Assembly: GCF_016446285.1 (NCBI RefSeq)
Contig: NZ_CP054140.1
Coordinates: forward strand, 1,221,501-1,285,500
Direction: 5' to 3'
Length of the DNA: 64,000 nt
DNA from: Desulfobulbus oligotrophicus
GTDB lineage: Bacteria; Desulfobacterota; Desulfobulbia; Desulfobulbales; Desulfobulbaceae
Position 1 is the stretch's first letter, and each line of letters begins with the position of its first letter. Below are positions 27,195-37,362 of this stretch, piece after piece. The notes beneath the pieces were generated by a model. That model searched no databases, was not told where the DNA came from, and saw nothing but the letters and a program-made list of their open reading frames with translations. The position numbers and the translations under genes are program-made.

Positions 27195-28595
27195 ATGGTT
27201 GTGAAGGGAAAAGAGGGGTCTGAAGAAAAACAGTCAGTATCCCCATATCATTTGGTCAATATCCGTCTCTTTATTCTTTTTCGGGTGCTGTTCAATGCCC
27301 GCTTTTACTACCCTGTTTTCACAATACTTTTTCTTGATTATGGTTTGACTCTGGAGCAGTTTGCCGTACTCAACACGGTCTGGGCCTTTACCATTGTCTT
27401 GAGTGAAGTTCCATCAGGAGCGCTGGCTGATCTGCTGGGGCGCAGGTTTCTTCTGGTGGTTACCGCCTGGCTGATGATTTTTGAGATGGCAGTGATTGCC
27501 TTTGTGCCGGCAGCAAATCCTGATCTGGTCTTCTGGGCCTTTTTGATTAACCGGGTTCTGAGTGGATTGGCAGAGGCCATGGCCAGCGGGGCGGACGAAG
27601 CCCTGGCGTATGACACTTTGGTTGTACATGGTTTGGCTGGTCAATGGCCACGGGTGCTGGAAGTACAGATGCGAGCGCAGAATTTTGGGTATATCATTGC
27701 CATGACTCTGGGTGCTGTGGTGTATGATCCCAGTGTGGTGAACCGGGTTCTGCAGTGGTGCTCCGTGAACGTCAGCGTCAGTCAACAGATGAGCATGCGG
27801 TACCCGCTCTATCTGACGCTGATACTCGCTGTTTTTGCCCTGTTTGTTACCTTACGCATGCGAGATCCGTCTCCGCCTGCAGGTCACAGGACCCGTGATC
27901 CTCAAAAGGCGACCATCTGGCAGCTGCTGCGACTGGTTCTTCGTACCGGTGCCTGGATTATTCGTACTCCCATGGCCTTTACCATTATCTTTTTTGCCAT
28001 GACCATTGATCATACCCTGCGAATGGGAGTCACTCTGACCAGTAAATATTATCGACTGATCGGGTTGCCGGAGGCGAGTTTCGGGCTTCTGGGTTCGCTG
28101 GTTGCAGTGGTGGGACTCTTTGTCCCCAGGTTGGCGCGTATCATGGTGGAACGTCTGTCGTTCGGGCTCAATGTCTTTCTTTTGGGAGCCGGCAGTGTGA
28201 TTGCACTGTTGTTTTTAAGTTTGTTCGTGCCATATTGGGGGATATTGCCGGTTATCGCGATATTTGTCGGGCTGATGCTGACAAGTTATTTTACCAGCCA
28301 TTATCTCAACGAGCTCACCGATTCTCAACAGCGGGCCACTGTACTGAGTTTTAAAGGGCTGGCTTTGAATGTGGCATACGGCATAATCGGTCTTGCGTTT
28401 GCGGCACTCATGCAGCACTATCGTGTTGTGCAGACCGGACTTCACCCCTCTCAAGCAGTGGATTTTATTGAGGACCAGGCGTTTGTAGCGACGGTCGGTT
28501 GTTTTCCGTGGTATCTGGCCGGAGCACTGATTCTTACCTCCTTATGTTGTCTGCCCCGTGTTTGGCGAAGACGCTCAACAGGTCGGAAGCAGTAG
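27195..28595 (+). CDS. Major facilitator superfamily transporter
   Basis: 466 residues with about twelve membrane segments. The MFS helix 2-3 loop is SGALADLLGRRFLLV near residue 75. A long cytoplasmic loop after helix 6 (MRDPSPPAGHRTRDPQKATIW) divides the two halves. I cannot assign a substrate. ATG 27195 is very close to the G-rich ribosome site, so GTG 27201 may be the true start. The neighbours give no clue. Confidence 0.8.
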   Translation: MVVKGKEGSEEKQSVSPYHLVNIRLFILFRVLFNARFYYPVFTILFLDYGLTLEQFAVLNTVWAFTIVLSEVPSGALADLLGRRFLLVVTAWLMIFEMAVIAFVPAANPDLVFWAFLINRVLSGLAEAMASGADEALAYDTLVVHGLAGQWPRVLEVQMRAQNFGYIIAMTLGAVVYDPSVVNRVLQWCSVNVSVSQQMSMRYPLYLTLILAVFALFVTLRMRDPSPPAGHRTRDPQKATIWQLLRLVLRTGAWIIRTPMAFTIIFFAMTIDHTLRMGVTLTSKYYRLIGLPEASFGLLGSLVAVVGLFVPRLARIMVERLSFGLNVFLLGAGSVIALLFLSLFVPYWGILPVIAIFVGLMLTSYFTSHYLNELTDSQQRATVLSFKGLALNVAYGIIGLAFAALMQHYRVVQTGLHPSQAVDFIEDQAFVATVGCFPWYLAGALILTSLCCLPRVWRRRSTGRKQ

Positions 28596-28628
28596 TCAGC
28601 ATATCCGATCCGGACAGCATTTTTTCGG

Positions 28629-28841
28629 TTACTGTTCCGGAACGCCGATTTTTTTCAATATGACCCCCAGCGGGCAAAATTTACTGAAACCGAATTGGAG
28701 CAGGTTGGCACCGACCAGAGCTGTGAGCAGTAACCAGTAACGACTGATAAACAGGGGGTTGGCAGGGATATCAACGCCAAGAGCCAGAGAGAAGAGTATA
28801 ACTGAACCAGCAGTGACATGAATCCAATCGTTTATGACCAT
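28629..28841 (-). CDS. YgaP-like small membrane protein (DUF2892)
   Basis: 70 residues with two membrane helices: DWIHVTAGSVILFSLAL and SRYWLLLTALVGANLLQFGF, then SKFCPLGVILKKIGV. This is the DUF2892 pattern, with N-terminal IN(D)WI and the CPL motif found at the end of rhodanese-linked YgaP and in stand-alone proteins. It lies convergent to the MFS gene. Possible roles in sulfur or redox membrane processes are guesses. Confidence 0.75.
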   Translation of the reverse strand: MVINDWIHVTAGSVILFSLALGVDIPANPLFISRYWLLLTALVGANLLQFGFSKFCPLGVILKKIGVPEQ

Positions 28842-29362
28842 AATGCGTACCTGAAGTTTTTACTGTTGATTTGTAGCTTTGACATGGTGAAGTGGGGAGT
28901 TGTTCTGCATACCGCAGCTATTGTGCAGAAATAAGGTTTTATGCTGCGATCGTCAACAGTAAACCTGTATTTTTATCTGTACAATACAAAAAGGTGACGT
29001 ACGTTGACAGCAAATTGTATTAGATCAGCAAAAGAATTACTGAATCGTTTTGAGCTGTATGATGCATCAATTGACCTGATGCTGTTCTTAAGTGTTTTTC
29101 AAGAAAAAAAGTGTTTCAGTGTTTTTCATAATAATCGTTTTTCTTTTTCAAAAAAGTTCTGTATAAACTGTGCATGATCTATCCGTTCTAAAGGATTTGG
29201 ACTGGATTCGGAAGGTGCACAGTGGTTCATCCGTTTAGTTTTGGATTGTACAGTTGTGGAGGAATATGCTCCACATCGGCTGGTCATGCTCTTCCTGCTT
29301 TGTGTAAAGAGTTGGGTGGGTATGAGTAACTTGTTGGCTTTTAGCGTTGAAGGGGGTGTTCT
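28842..29362. other. 521-base region upstream of acs
   Basis: No gene is supported. Two inverted repeats occur: TTCTGCA (28903-28909) with TGCAGAA (28924-28930), and AATACAA (28983-28989) with TTGTATT (29015-29021). TTGACA lies at 29004-29009 between the second pair, but no good -10 follows at standard spacing. The length suggests a regulated acs promoter. Confidence 0.4.
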
Positions 29363-31348
29363 ATGAGCGGTATGGAAGACAAAATTACCAGTTTGTTGGC
29401 TGAAGGCAAAGTATACCCACCACCGGAACAGGGGCGTGATCAGGCCTGGGTCAAGTCCATGGACGAGTATAAGGAGGCGTATGCCCATTCGATGAATGAC
29501 CCTGAGGGGTATTGGGCGCAGCGTGCTGAAGAGCTGGTCACCTGGGATAAGAAGTGGGACAGGGTTCTGGAGTGCGATCTGAGCATACCTGAGGTGAAGT
29601 GGTTTGTCGGCGGAAAGCTCAACCTTTCGGTGAACTGCCTTGATCGCCATCTGATCAACGACCGGCGGAACAAGGCCGCAATTATCTGGCAAGGTGAACC
29701 GGAAGATGATGTACGTGTGTACACCTACCAGATGCTTCATGACGAGGTCTGTCGATTTGCCAACGTGCTGAAGAAAAAAGGCGTAAAGAGAGGAGACCGT
29801 GTGGCTATCTATTTGCCCATGGTGCCGGAGATGGCTATCGCTCTTTTGGCATGCACACGGCTTGGCGCTGTTCATTCGGTTGTTTTTGCAGGTTTTTCCG
29901 CTGCTGCTTTGCAAAGTCGGATCGAGGATTGTCATGCCAAGGTCTTGATCACTGCCGATGGCGTGTTGCGCGGCGGTAAGGCAATTCCGCTCAAGGCCAG
30001 TGCTGATGAGGCGCTGTTAAGCTGTCCGAGTGTTGAATGTTGTGTGGTCGTGCGGAGAGCCGCCATTGATGTTGAGATGAAAGAGGGGCGGGATTGCTGG
30101 TGGCACCGGGAGATGAGCGCAAAGGATATCAGTTCTTTCTGTGAGCCGGAATCCATGGATGCCGAGGACATGCTTTTTATTTTGTACACCTCGGGTTCCA
30201 CCGGCAAACCAAAGGGCGTTGTCCACACCACCGGTGGATATCTGACCTATGCTCTGCACACTGCCAAGTGGGTGTTTGATCTGAAGGATAACGACATCCA
30301 CTGGTGCACTGCTGATCTCGGCTGGATTACCGGGCATAGCTATATCCTTTACGGCCCTCTGGGGCTGGGGGCGACAACGCTTATGTTCGAGGGCGTGCCG
30401 AGCTATCCGAGTCCTGACCGGTTTTGGAAGATTGTTGAAAAATTCAAGGTCAGTATTTTTTATACTGCTCCGACTGCGATCCGGGCTCTGATGAGGGAAG
30501 GCGTTGAACATACCCGAAAGTGGGATCTGAGCAGTTTACGGCTTCTGGGAAGTGTCGGGGAGCCGATTAACCCCGAGGCCTGGATGTGGTATTACCTTCA
30601 TATTGGCAAGGAAAAGCTGCCGATTGTTGACACATGGTGGCAGACGGAAACCGGCGGCATAATGATCGCTCCTCTGCCGTATGTGACTCCACTTAAACCG
30701 GGTGCGGCGACCTTGCCGTTGCCGGGAGTTGATGCTGCCATCTTTACCGAAGAGGGGAAAGAGGCAAGTCCCAATGAAGGCGGGCATCTGGTCATTCGCA
30801 AACCCTGGCCCGGCATGTTACGGGGTGTGTTTGGCAGCCCGGAACGCTACAAGAAGGCCTATTTTGACCGTTATCCAAATATTTACGATCCTGAGGATGG
30901 GGCCCGAAGGGATGAGGACGGCTACTTTTGGATGATGGGGCGGCTGGATGATGTTATCAATGTTTCCGGTCATCGTCTGGGGACCGCAGAAATCGAATCA
31001 GCCCTGGTGGCTCACGAAGCAGTGGCTGAAGCTGCAGCTGTCGGTATGCCTCACCCGGTCAAGGGTCAGGCTGTCTTTGCCTTTGTTACCCTGATGTCGT
31101 GGGCTGAAGAAAGTGACGAGCTGTTGGCGGAGTTGCGGCAGCATGTGCGCAAGGAGATAGGCCCTATTGCCACCCCGGATGTGATCCTGTGGGCGCCAAG
31201 CCTGCCGAAAACGCGATCAGGAAAGATTATGCGACGAATTTTGCGTAAGATTGCGGCAAGTGATTTTGCGGATTTCGGTGATACGTCCACTCTTGCCGAC
31301 CCGTCAGTGGTCGATGAGCTGGTTGATACCAGGAAAAAGCTGGGTTAG
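29363..31348 (+). CDS. acsA: Acetyl-CoA synthetase (AMP-forming)
   Basis: 661 residues, the usual length for Acs. It activates acetate with ATP to acetyl-AMP and then acetyl-CoA. Landmarks are the N-terminal Acs domain (YPPPEQ through [19 protein letters not shown]), the adenylate-forming core [22 protein letters not shown], and the C-terminal [17 protein letters not shown] with the Lys that is acetylated for control in the family. ATG 29363 is preceded by AAGGGGG. It is a single gene with its own terminator, and would supply acetyl-CoA for the lipid genes downstream. Confidence 0.95.
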   Translation: MSGMEDKITSLLAEGKVYPPPEQGRDQAWVKSMDEYKEAYAHSMNDPEGYWAQRAEELVTWDKKWDRVLECDLSIPEVKWFVGGKLNLSVNCLDRHLINDRRNKAAIIWQGEPEDDVRVYTYQMLHDEVCRFANVLKKKGVKRGDRVAIYLPMVPEMAIALLACTRLGAVHSVVFAGFSAAALQSRIEDCHAKVLITADGVLRGGKAIPLKASADEALLSCPSVECCVVVRRAAIDVEMKEGRDCWWHREMSAKDISSFCEPESMDAEDMLFILYTSGSTGKPKGVVHTTGGYLTYALHTAKWVFDLKDNDIHWCTADLGWITGHSYILYGPLGLGATTLMFEGVPSYPSPDRFWKIVEKFKVSIFYTAPTAIRALMREGVEHTRKWDLSSLRLLGSVGEPINPEAWMWYYLHIGKEKLPIVDTWWQTETGGIMIAPLPYVTPLKPGAATLPLPGVDAAIFTEEGKEASPNEGGHLVIRKPWPGMLRGVFGSPERYKKAYFDRYPNIYDPEDGARRDEDGYFWMMGRLDDVINVSGHRLGTAEIESALVAHEAVAEAAAVGMPHPVKGQAVFAFVTLMSWAEESDELLAELRQHVRKEIGPIATPDVILWAPSLPKTRSGKIMRRILRKIAASDFADFGDTSTLADPSVVDELVDTRKKLG

Positions 31349-31408
31349 TCACTGATCGTTTGATCTGCAATTTTTGCCCTTGAACCGGGCGATTGATAAA
31401 AGCAAGAC

Positions 31409-31445
31409 AAACAGGCGGGGTGCCGGGCATTCCGCCTGTTTTGTT
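31409..31445 (+). terminator. Rho-independent terminator after acs
   Basis: A stem of about ten base pairs (AAACAGGCGG with CCGCCTGTTT) around a 12-base loop ends in TTTTGTT. It separates acs from alaS. Confidence 0.8.
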
Positions 31446-31623
31446 ATCAATGAATGAAAAGGTCGTTTTTTCTTTGCAACATTTCATTTCATGGTATCAT
31501 GAATGTTTTGTGGCGAGAATGCGACACCTGGATTTGAAGAGTGTCTTTGATTGCAGCTAACAAGAATACCTGAGGCGGCTCGAAAGGGCATCATCCCCGA
31601 ACAATTACTGCTTTAATGACGAG

Positions 31624-34272
31624 ATGACAGGTAACGAAATCCGACAGAGTTTTTTGGAATTTTTTGAGAGCAAGGGGCATACTCGAGTTCCGGCCTCTTC
31701 GCTGGTTCCCCATGATGACCCCACCCTTCTCTTTACCAACTCAGGGATGGTGCAGTTTAAAAAGGTGTTCATGGGAGAGGAGAGCCGACCGTATGTACGT
31801 GCCACCTCCGCGCAGAGCAGCGTCCGGGCCGGCGGCAAGCATAATGATCTGGAAAACGTTGGTTATACAGCCCGGCATCATACTTTTTTCGAGATGCTCG
31901 GTAATTTTTCCTTTGGCGATTATTTTAAAAAAGAGGCTATTGCCTACGCATGGGAATTTCTTACCGGAACATTACGGTTTGATCCGCAGAAACTCTGGGT
32001 CACCGTCTATACGGATGATGATGAGGCGTATGCCCTCTGGGAGCAGGTAGAGACCTTGCCCAAAGGTAGAATTGTTCGTATGGGCGAGGAAGATAATTTC
32101 TGGGCCATGGGAGATACCGGTCCCTGCGGGCCGTGTTCGGAAATTTACATCGATCAGGGGATTGATGTCGGGTGCGGGCGAGCTGAATGCGCTCTGGGTT
32201 GCGACTGTGATCGCTTCCTCGAGTTATGGAATCTGGTGTTCATGCAGTTTTATCGTGATGAACACGGTGTCATGACCCCTCTGCCCAAACCTTCCATTGA
32301 TACCGGGATGGGGCTGGAGCGGGTGGCGGCTGTTCTCCAGGGGAAGACCAATAACTACGATTGCGACCTGTTCACACCGATTATTGACTATGTGGCCGAA
32401 CTTGCCGGTAAACAGTACCATACCAGTTCGGCGGATGATGTCTCAATGCGGGTTATTGCCGACCATGCCCGGGCCACAACTTTTCTCGTGGCTGATGGTG
32501 TGCTGCCGTCCAACGAAGGCCGCGGCTATGTCCTTCGCCGGATTATGCGCCGGGCTGTCCGTTATGGTCGCGCCCTGGGGCTGACCTCGTTCTTCCCGGG
32601 AGTCTGTGCCCTGGTCACCGAGGAAATGCACGGTGCCTATCCCCATCTCAACAAAACCCGTCAGTTGCTGGACAAGGTCGTCAGCAATGAAGAGCAACGC
32701 TTTGGTGAGACTTTGGATCATGGGCTGAACAGGCTTGATCAGGAAATCCGACGTCTGAAAAAAGAAGAGGATAGCAGTGCCGCCATCTCCGGTGATTTTA
32801 TTTTCAAGCTCTATGACACGTATGGGTTTCCTGTGGATATCGTTCGTGATATTGCCATTGAACGGGAAATTGCCTTTGACGAACCCGGTTTTGTAGATGC
32901 CATGGAACAGCAGCGGGAACAGTCACGTAAATCCTGGAAAGGAAGTGATGTCGAGCATCTTGAAGCCGGCATTATCGAGCTGGGCCGCCAGGGTAAGAAG
33001 GCTGAGTTTATCGGTTATGGATCAATGCAGGGAGTGTCAACAGTTGAAGGAATCGTCAATGCTGCCGGTCAGTTGGTGACACAGGCAGAGGCCGGTGAAA
33101 CCCTTCGCCTGTTTACTGCCCAAACACCGTTTTATGCAGAGTCAGGTGGTCAGATCGGTGACCAGGGGGAGATCACCTGGGCTGAAGGTCGCTTTGCCGT
33201 GGAGAACACTCTTGCCCCGGTTGAAGGCTTGATTTTACATGAGGGCAAACTGGTGCAGGGCACTCTTGCTGTCGGTACCCCTGTTGAGTTGACGGTGGCA
33301 GAGCGTCGCGGCGATACGGTACTGAATCACACCGCGACCCATTTACTTCATGCAGCTTTGAAAAAGGTACTGGGCGATCACGTTCAACAGGCAGGGTCTG
33401 CTGTTGATCACAATCGGCTGCGTTTTGATTTCACTCATTTTTCGCCCCTGACTCACGCGGAAATCTGTACTGTTGAGCAGTTGGTCAACGACGAAATCCG
33501 TCGCAATGTTCCGGTTGAGACTGCTCTGTTGTCACGTGAACAGGCTCTCAACGGAGGGGCTACAGCCCTGTTCGGCGAAAAGTATGGGGAAGAGGTACGG
33601 GTTGTCAGTATCGGTGGTTTTAGTAAAGAACTGTGCGGCGGTACCCACGCTCGAATGACCGGTGATATCGGTCTGTTTAAAATTGTTATGGAGACCGGTA
33701 TTGCGGCCGGGGTGCGGCGAATCGAAGCCATGACCGGTGCGGCGTCCGTCCGGTGGGTACAGGAGCTTGCCAGGCAGAGTGCCGCAGTCAGTGCAGCTAT
33801 TTCCGGTCCGATTGAAGGGGCGGTGGATAAGATTCAGGGACTGCTGAAACGGCAGAAGGAATTGGAAAAACAGATCGCTTCACTTAATGCCAATATGGCC
33901 TTGTCCGATCTCGACCAGCTGCTTGCCGGATGCATGGAGATAGACGGCATGCAGGTAGTGGCCGGACGGGTCTCTCTGGATTCGCCCAAAACTCTGCGGG
34001 AAATCGGTGACAAGATCAAGGACCGTCTGCCGGATGGTGTTATAGTGCTCGGTGGTGAGTTTGAGGGCAAGGCAGCCCTGCTGGCCATGGTCGGCAAGAA
34101 ACATGTCGGCCGCATTACAGCGGGTGATCTGGTTAATCGGGTAGCGACAATCGTGGGAGGGAAAGGCGGTGGTCGGCCGGATATGGCTCAAGCCGGAGGG
34201 CCCATGGCGGATAAACTCGATGAGGCGATTAAGAGCGTTGCCAGTATCATCAAGGGGTTGATCCGTGTCTGA
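31624..34272 (+). CDS. alaS: Alanyl-tRNA synthetase
   Basis: 882 residues, full length. Class II catalytic core: RQSFLEFFESKGHTRVPASSL, the motif 2 region RHHTFFEMLGNFSFGDYFK and GMGLERVAAVLQG. The editing domain has HTATHLLHAAL and CGGTHARMTGDIG with zinc-binding His/Cys. The C-terminal DHHA1 domain includes GGKGGGRPDMAQAGG. ATG 31624 has only a weak ribosome site. The next gene starts inside the last codons of alaS, so the lipid locus is at least partly read from the alaS promoter. Confidence 0.97.
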   Translation: MTGNEIRQSFLEFFESKGHTRVPASSLVPHDDPTLLFTNSGMVQFKKVFMGEESRPYVRATSAQSSVRAGGKHNDLENVGYTARHHTFFEMLGNFSFGDYFKKEAIAYAWEFLTGTLRFDPQKLWVTVYTDDDEAYALWEQVETLPKGRIVRMGEEDNFWAMGDTGPCGPCSEIYIDQGIDVGCGRAECALGCDCDRFLELWNLVFMQFYRDEHGVMTPLPKPSIDTGMGLERVAAVLQGKTNNYDCDLFTPIIDYVAELAGKQYHTSSADDVSMRVIADHARATTFLVADGVLPSNEGRGYVLRRIMRRAVRYGRALGLTSFFPGVCALVTEEMHGAYPHLNKTRQLLDKVVSNEEQRFGETLDHGLNRLDQEIRRLKKEEDSSAAISGDFIFKLYDTYGFPVDIVRDIAIEREIAFDEPGFVDAMEQQREQSRKSWKGSDVEHLEAGIIELGRQGKKAEFIGYGSMQGVSTVEGIVNAAGQLVTQAEAGETLRLFTAQTPFYAESGGQIGDQGEITWAEGRFAVENTLAPVEGLILHEGKLVQGTLAVGTPVELTVAERRGDTVLNHTATHLLHAALKKVLGDHVQQAGSAVDHNRLRFDFTHFSPLTHAEICTVEQLVNDEIRRNVPVETALLSREQALNGGATALFGEKYGEEVRVVSIGGFSKELCGGTHARMTGDIGLFKIVMETGIAAGVRRIEAMTGAASVRWVQELARQSAAVSAAISGPIEGAVDKIQGLLKRQKELEKQIASLNANMALSDLDQLLAGCMEIDGMQVVAGRVSLDSPKTLREIGDKIKDRLPDGVIVLGGEFEGKAALLAMVGKKHVGRITAGDLVNRVATIVGGKGGGRPDMAQAGGPMADKLDEAIKSVASIIKGLIRV

Positions 34273-35515
34273 ACACACTTTCACCCAACGGATAGTGATC
34301 ACCGGTGTGGGCTTAACCGCTCCGGGGTCCAGTAATCTGACCGAGTTTCGCGCCAATCTTCTGGCTGGTATCAGCGGAATCAGTACCATTGATTTACGCT
34401 ATATGGGGGTACACCCGGCCGGCCTGTGCCAGTTTGAGGAAACCCGCTATCGTAAAAAACGGGAAAATAAGCGGGGCACCCGGGCCGGTTGTATAGGGGT
34501 ATACTGTGCCAATGAGGCCCTTGTTGACGCAGGTATTGATTTTTCCACCTATGACCGCGCTGCCACCGGTGTTTATATCGGTTTGACCGAGCACGGGACC
34601 GTGGAAACCGAAAACGAGGTCTACAACATCAGTCAGTACGACTATAATGTTGACTACTGGACCCACCATCATAATCCCCGAACAGTTCTCAACAACCCTG
34701 CCGGCGAGATCAGCATGAATCTCCAGCTGACAGGGCCGCATTACTCCATCGGTGCAGCCTGTGCCGCCGGTAATGCTGCTCTGATTCAGGGGGTACAGAT
34801 GCTCCGCTTAGGGGAGGTTGAGTTGGCGCTTTGCGGGGGTGTCTCTGAGTGCGTAGGTTCTTTCGGTATATTTGCCTCTTTTCAGGCTCAGGGGGCGTTG
34901 GCGGCTCATTCGGAACCAGCCAGGGCCAGCAGACCCTTTGATCGCGACCGCAACGGTATTGTCATCTCAGAAGGCGGATGTGTGTTTGTCCTGGAACGAC
35001 TGGACCGCGCTTTGGCCCGCAATGCCGCTATATATGGTGAGATCACCGGTTATGCAATGAATTCGGATGCCCGGGATTTTGTCTTACCCTACGGGCCAAG
35101 ACAGCAGCAGTGTATGGAGGCGGCTCTGAAGAAAGCCGGTCGAATGCCTGCCGACATCACCATTATCAATGCCCATGCCACCGGCACCAAGCAGGGAGAC
35201 GTTGAAGAGTGCAAGGCTATTCGTGCCGTCTTTTCCGATTGCCCGGCAACCTGGATTAACAATACCAAATCGGTTATAGGCCATGCTATGGGGGCGGCAG
35301 GTGTTCTTGAGCTGGCCGGCAACCTGCCTGCATTTACGGATCATCTTGTCCATCCCACTATCAACCTGGATAATCTCGATCCGGACTGCACCCTGCCCAA
35401 CCTCGTCACCAATACACCCGTTGAACTTGAACGGGTAGATACTATCCTGAACAACTCCTTTGGCATGCTCGGCATAAATTCTGCGGTCATTGTGGAGAGA
35501 TGTGTGGTGTGTTGA
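34265..35515 (+). CDS. Beta-ketoacyl-ACP synthase (FabF-like)
   Basis: 416 residues from GTG 34265, overlapping alaS by 8 bases. Thiolase-fold condensing enzyme with the complete Cys-His-His triad: Cys166 in IGAACAAGN, His304 in NAHATGTKQGD and His340 in KSVIGHAMGA. These positions are close to those of E. coli FabF (163, 303, 340). The C-terminal NSFGMLGINSAVIVE departs from the usual glycine-rich FGGxN, hinting at a changed substrate pocket. It should extend acyl-ACP with malonyl-ACP. It is the first gene of the polyene/Ole locus and lies 75 bases before the acp gene. Confidence 0.92.
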   Translation: MSEHTFTQRIVITGVGLTAPGSSNLTEFRANLLAGISGISTIDLRYMGVHPAGLCQFEETRYRKKRENKRGTRAGCIGVYCANEALVDAGIDFSTYDRAATGVYIGLTEHGTVETENEVYNISQYDYNVDYWTHHHNPRTVLNNPAGEISMNLQLTGPHYSIGAACAAGNAALIQGVQMLRLGEVELALCGGVSECVGSFGIFASFQAQGALAAHSEPARASRPFDRDRNGIVISEGGCVFVLERLDRALARNAAIYGEITGYAMNSDARDFVLPYGPRQQQCMEAALKKAGRMPADITIINAHATGTKQGDVEECKAIRAVFSDCPATWINNTKSVIGHAMGAAGVLELAGNLPAFTDHLVHPTINLDNLDPDCTLPNLVTNTPVELERVDTILNNSFGMLGINSAVIVERCVVC

Positions 35516-35590
35516 AGGATGGTATGCTAACCTGATTGTTTTTTGCTGAAAAGTTTCACTTGTATCTGTTTGTTGGAAAGGAGTTCGAAA

Positions 35591-35842
35591 ATGACCCGTA
35601 ACGAAATCAAGGATATCCTCCTTGAAATCATAGCTGATATTGATGAAGAGGCAGATTTCGCCTCCCTTGATGCTGACGCACCGCTCCGTGATCAGCTTGA
35701 TCTGGATTCCATGGATTTTCTTGATATCGTGATGGAGTTACGTAAGCGCTACAAGCTGCAGATTCCCGAGGAGGAGTATCCGCAGCTGGCCACACTGACC
35801 AGCTGTGTCTCCTATCTGGAGCCCAAACTGAAAGACGTCTGA
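35591..35842 (+). CDS. Acyl carrier protein
   Basis: 83 residues, acidic, with the phosphopantetheine Ser in LDLDSMDF near residue 39. It starts at ATG 35591 behind AAAGGAG; the open frame extends to 35543 but without support. A dedicated ACP next to a ketoacyl synthase indicates a pathway-specific carrier distinct from the housekeeping AcpP, which normally lies in the fab cluster. It would hold the growing chain for the synthase and for the FabG-, FabZ- and FabI-like enzymes downstream. Confidence 0.92.
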   Translation: MTRNEIKDILLEIIADIDEEADFASLDADAPLRDQLDLDSMDFLDIVMELRKRYKLQIPEEEYPQLATLTSCVSYLEPKLKDV

Positions 35843-35907
35843 TCCTTTCAGTTTTTGTACATGGGTGTTGACGGGAGATCTGTTTTTCGACTGCGGGGTG
35901 TAGAGTA

Positions 35908-37293
35908 GTGTATCATCTTCTTATCATCGGAGGTGGTCTTTCCGGAATCGCGGCAGGTATCAGGGCCGCCCGATTTGGTCTGAAAACGCTCATCCTTGAG
36001 CAACATAACCATCCTGGCGGGCTTAATTCCTATTATTTTCGGCAGGGGCATCTGCTTGAGACCGGGCTGCATGCCATGACGAATTTTGCCCTGGCACGTC
36101 AAAAACATGCGCCCCTGAACAGGCTGCTGCGTCAGCTTAATCTCCGGCGCCGACAATTTGACCTGCACGAACAGATTGCCTCTGAAATTTGTTTTAACGG
36201 ACGATCACTCCTGTTCACCAATGACCCCGTTGTGCTCGAAGCGGAGGTTGCCCGTGAATTCCCCAGGTCTGTTGACCAGTTCCGACAAGTCAAAGAACGG
36301 ATTGCAAACCACGATCCCTTTACCGCCGGTCCCCGACGATCTGCTCGTCAGTTTCTTGCCGATCATCTGCACGAACAGGAGCTGGTGGATATGCTGCTCC
36401 TGCCGCTGATGGTCTATGGGAATGCTGAAGAAGAGGATATGGACCTGGATCAGTTTGTCATCATGTTCCGAGCAATTTTTGTGGAAGGTTTTTTCCGTCC
36501 AGCAGGCACTATCCGCGATTTTCTAGACCTGTTGTTGCGCCAATATCATGACTTTGGTGGTGAACTGCGTCTGCGCTGTCCGGTTGCCGGACTGTTGACC
36601 AAGAACGGCAGGATAAACGGAGCGCAACTTGCTGACGGTGAGGTTGTGACAGCGCAGATGGTGCTGTCCACCGCAGGTATTCCGGAAACCATGCGCCTTG
36701 TCGACTGGCCGGCATCGCCGCAGCCATACATTGGACGTATGAGTTTTATGGAAACCGTGGTCCTGGTTCCACGGGAGTACTCTTCCTCGCTTAGCTCAAA
36801 CCGTACCATCCTCTTTTATCATGAGGGAGAAGAACTCAGGTACAGGCGACCTCAGGACTACCTTGACACCTCCTGGGGGGTCATCTGTTTTCCAGGGAAT
36901 TTTTCCGGTCTGGAGCCGGCGGATCGTCTGCAGGTCCGAATGACCAATGCTGCCAACTACGCTCTCTGGAAAAAACTTACTCCCGAATCCTATCCGCAGG
37001 TTAAGCGGCAGTGGACTGAAGCAGCGATTGCCGCGAGCGAGAAAATGATTGGGAATTACCGGTCGTCCATTGTCTATCAGGACAGTTTTACTCCGGTAAC
37101 CATTGAACGATATACCCGGAAGGCCGAAGGTGCAGTATACGGCAGCAGCATTAAGATAAAAAACGGAATGACGCCTTGGCCCAATCTGTATCTTGCCGGA
37201 ACCGACCAGGGGTTTCTCGGTATTATCGGTTCAATGCTCAGTGGCATAACCATCGTTAACCAGCATATCCTGCAGCAATCCTATGCTGACTGA
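35908..37293 (+). CDS. CrtI/phytoene desaturase-like FAD oxidoreductase (first copy)
   Basis: 461 residues from GTG 35908. The N-terminal dinucleotide fold is IIGGGLSGIAAGIRAA with the Glu in LILEQH, then HPGGLNSYYF and ETGLHAM. The C-terminal FAD motif is LYLAGTDQGFLGIIGSMLSG. This is the layout of phytoene desaturase, carotenoid isomerase and retinol saturase relatives, which move, add or isomerise double bonds. Its place inside a fatty acid operon, with no carotenoid genes, points to an acyl-chain substrate. It shares only the family fold with its neighbour and is not a recent duplicate. Confidence 0.85.
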   Translation: MYHLLIIGGGLSGIAAGIRAARFGLKTLILEQHNHPGGLNSYYFRQGHLLETGLHAMTNFALARQKHAPLNRLLRQLNLRRRQFDLHEQIASEICFNGRSLLFTNDPVVLEAEVAREFPRSVDQFRQVKERIANHDPFTAGPRRSARQFLADHLHEQELVDMLLLPLMVYGNAEEEDMDLDQFVIMFRAIFVEGFFRPAGTIRDFLDLLLRQYHDFGGELRLRCPVAGLLTKNGRINGAQLADGEVVTAQMVLSTAGIPETMRLVDWPASPQPYIGRMSFMETVVLVPREYSSSLSSNRTILFYHEGEELRYRRPQDYLDTSWGVICFPGNFSGLEPADRLQVRMTNAANYALWKKLTPESYPQVKRQWTEAAIAASEKMIGNYRSSIVYQDSFTPVTIERYTRKAEGAVYGSSIKIKNGMTPWPNLYLAGTDQGFLGIIGSMLSGITIVNQHILQQSYAD

Positions 37294-37362
37294 CCCTGGT
37301 GTGATGCGCAGTTTTTCAACCAGCGGTTATCATCTCGCCTGCAGGTAATCAATCGGAGTGAA

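Noticed and set aside
29126-29935. 269-codon reverse-strand frame over the start of acs
   Set aside because: It is antisense to a perfectly conserved Acs N-terminus and encodes no recognisable domain; the length comes from codon bias of the real gene.
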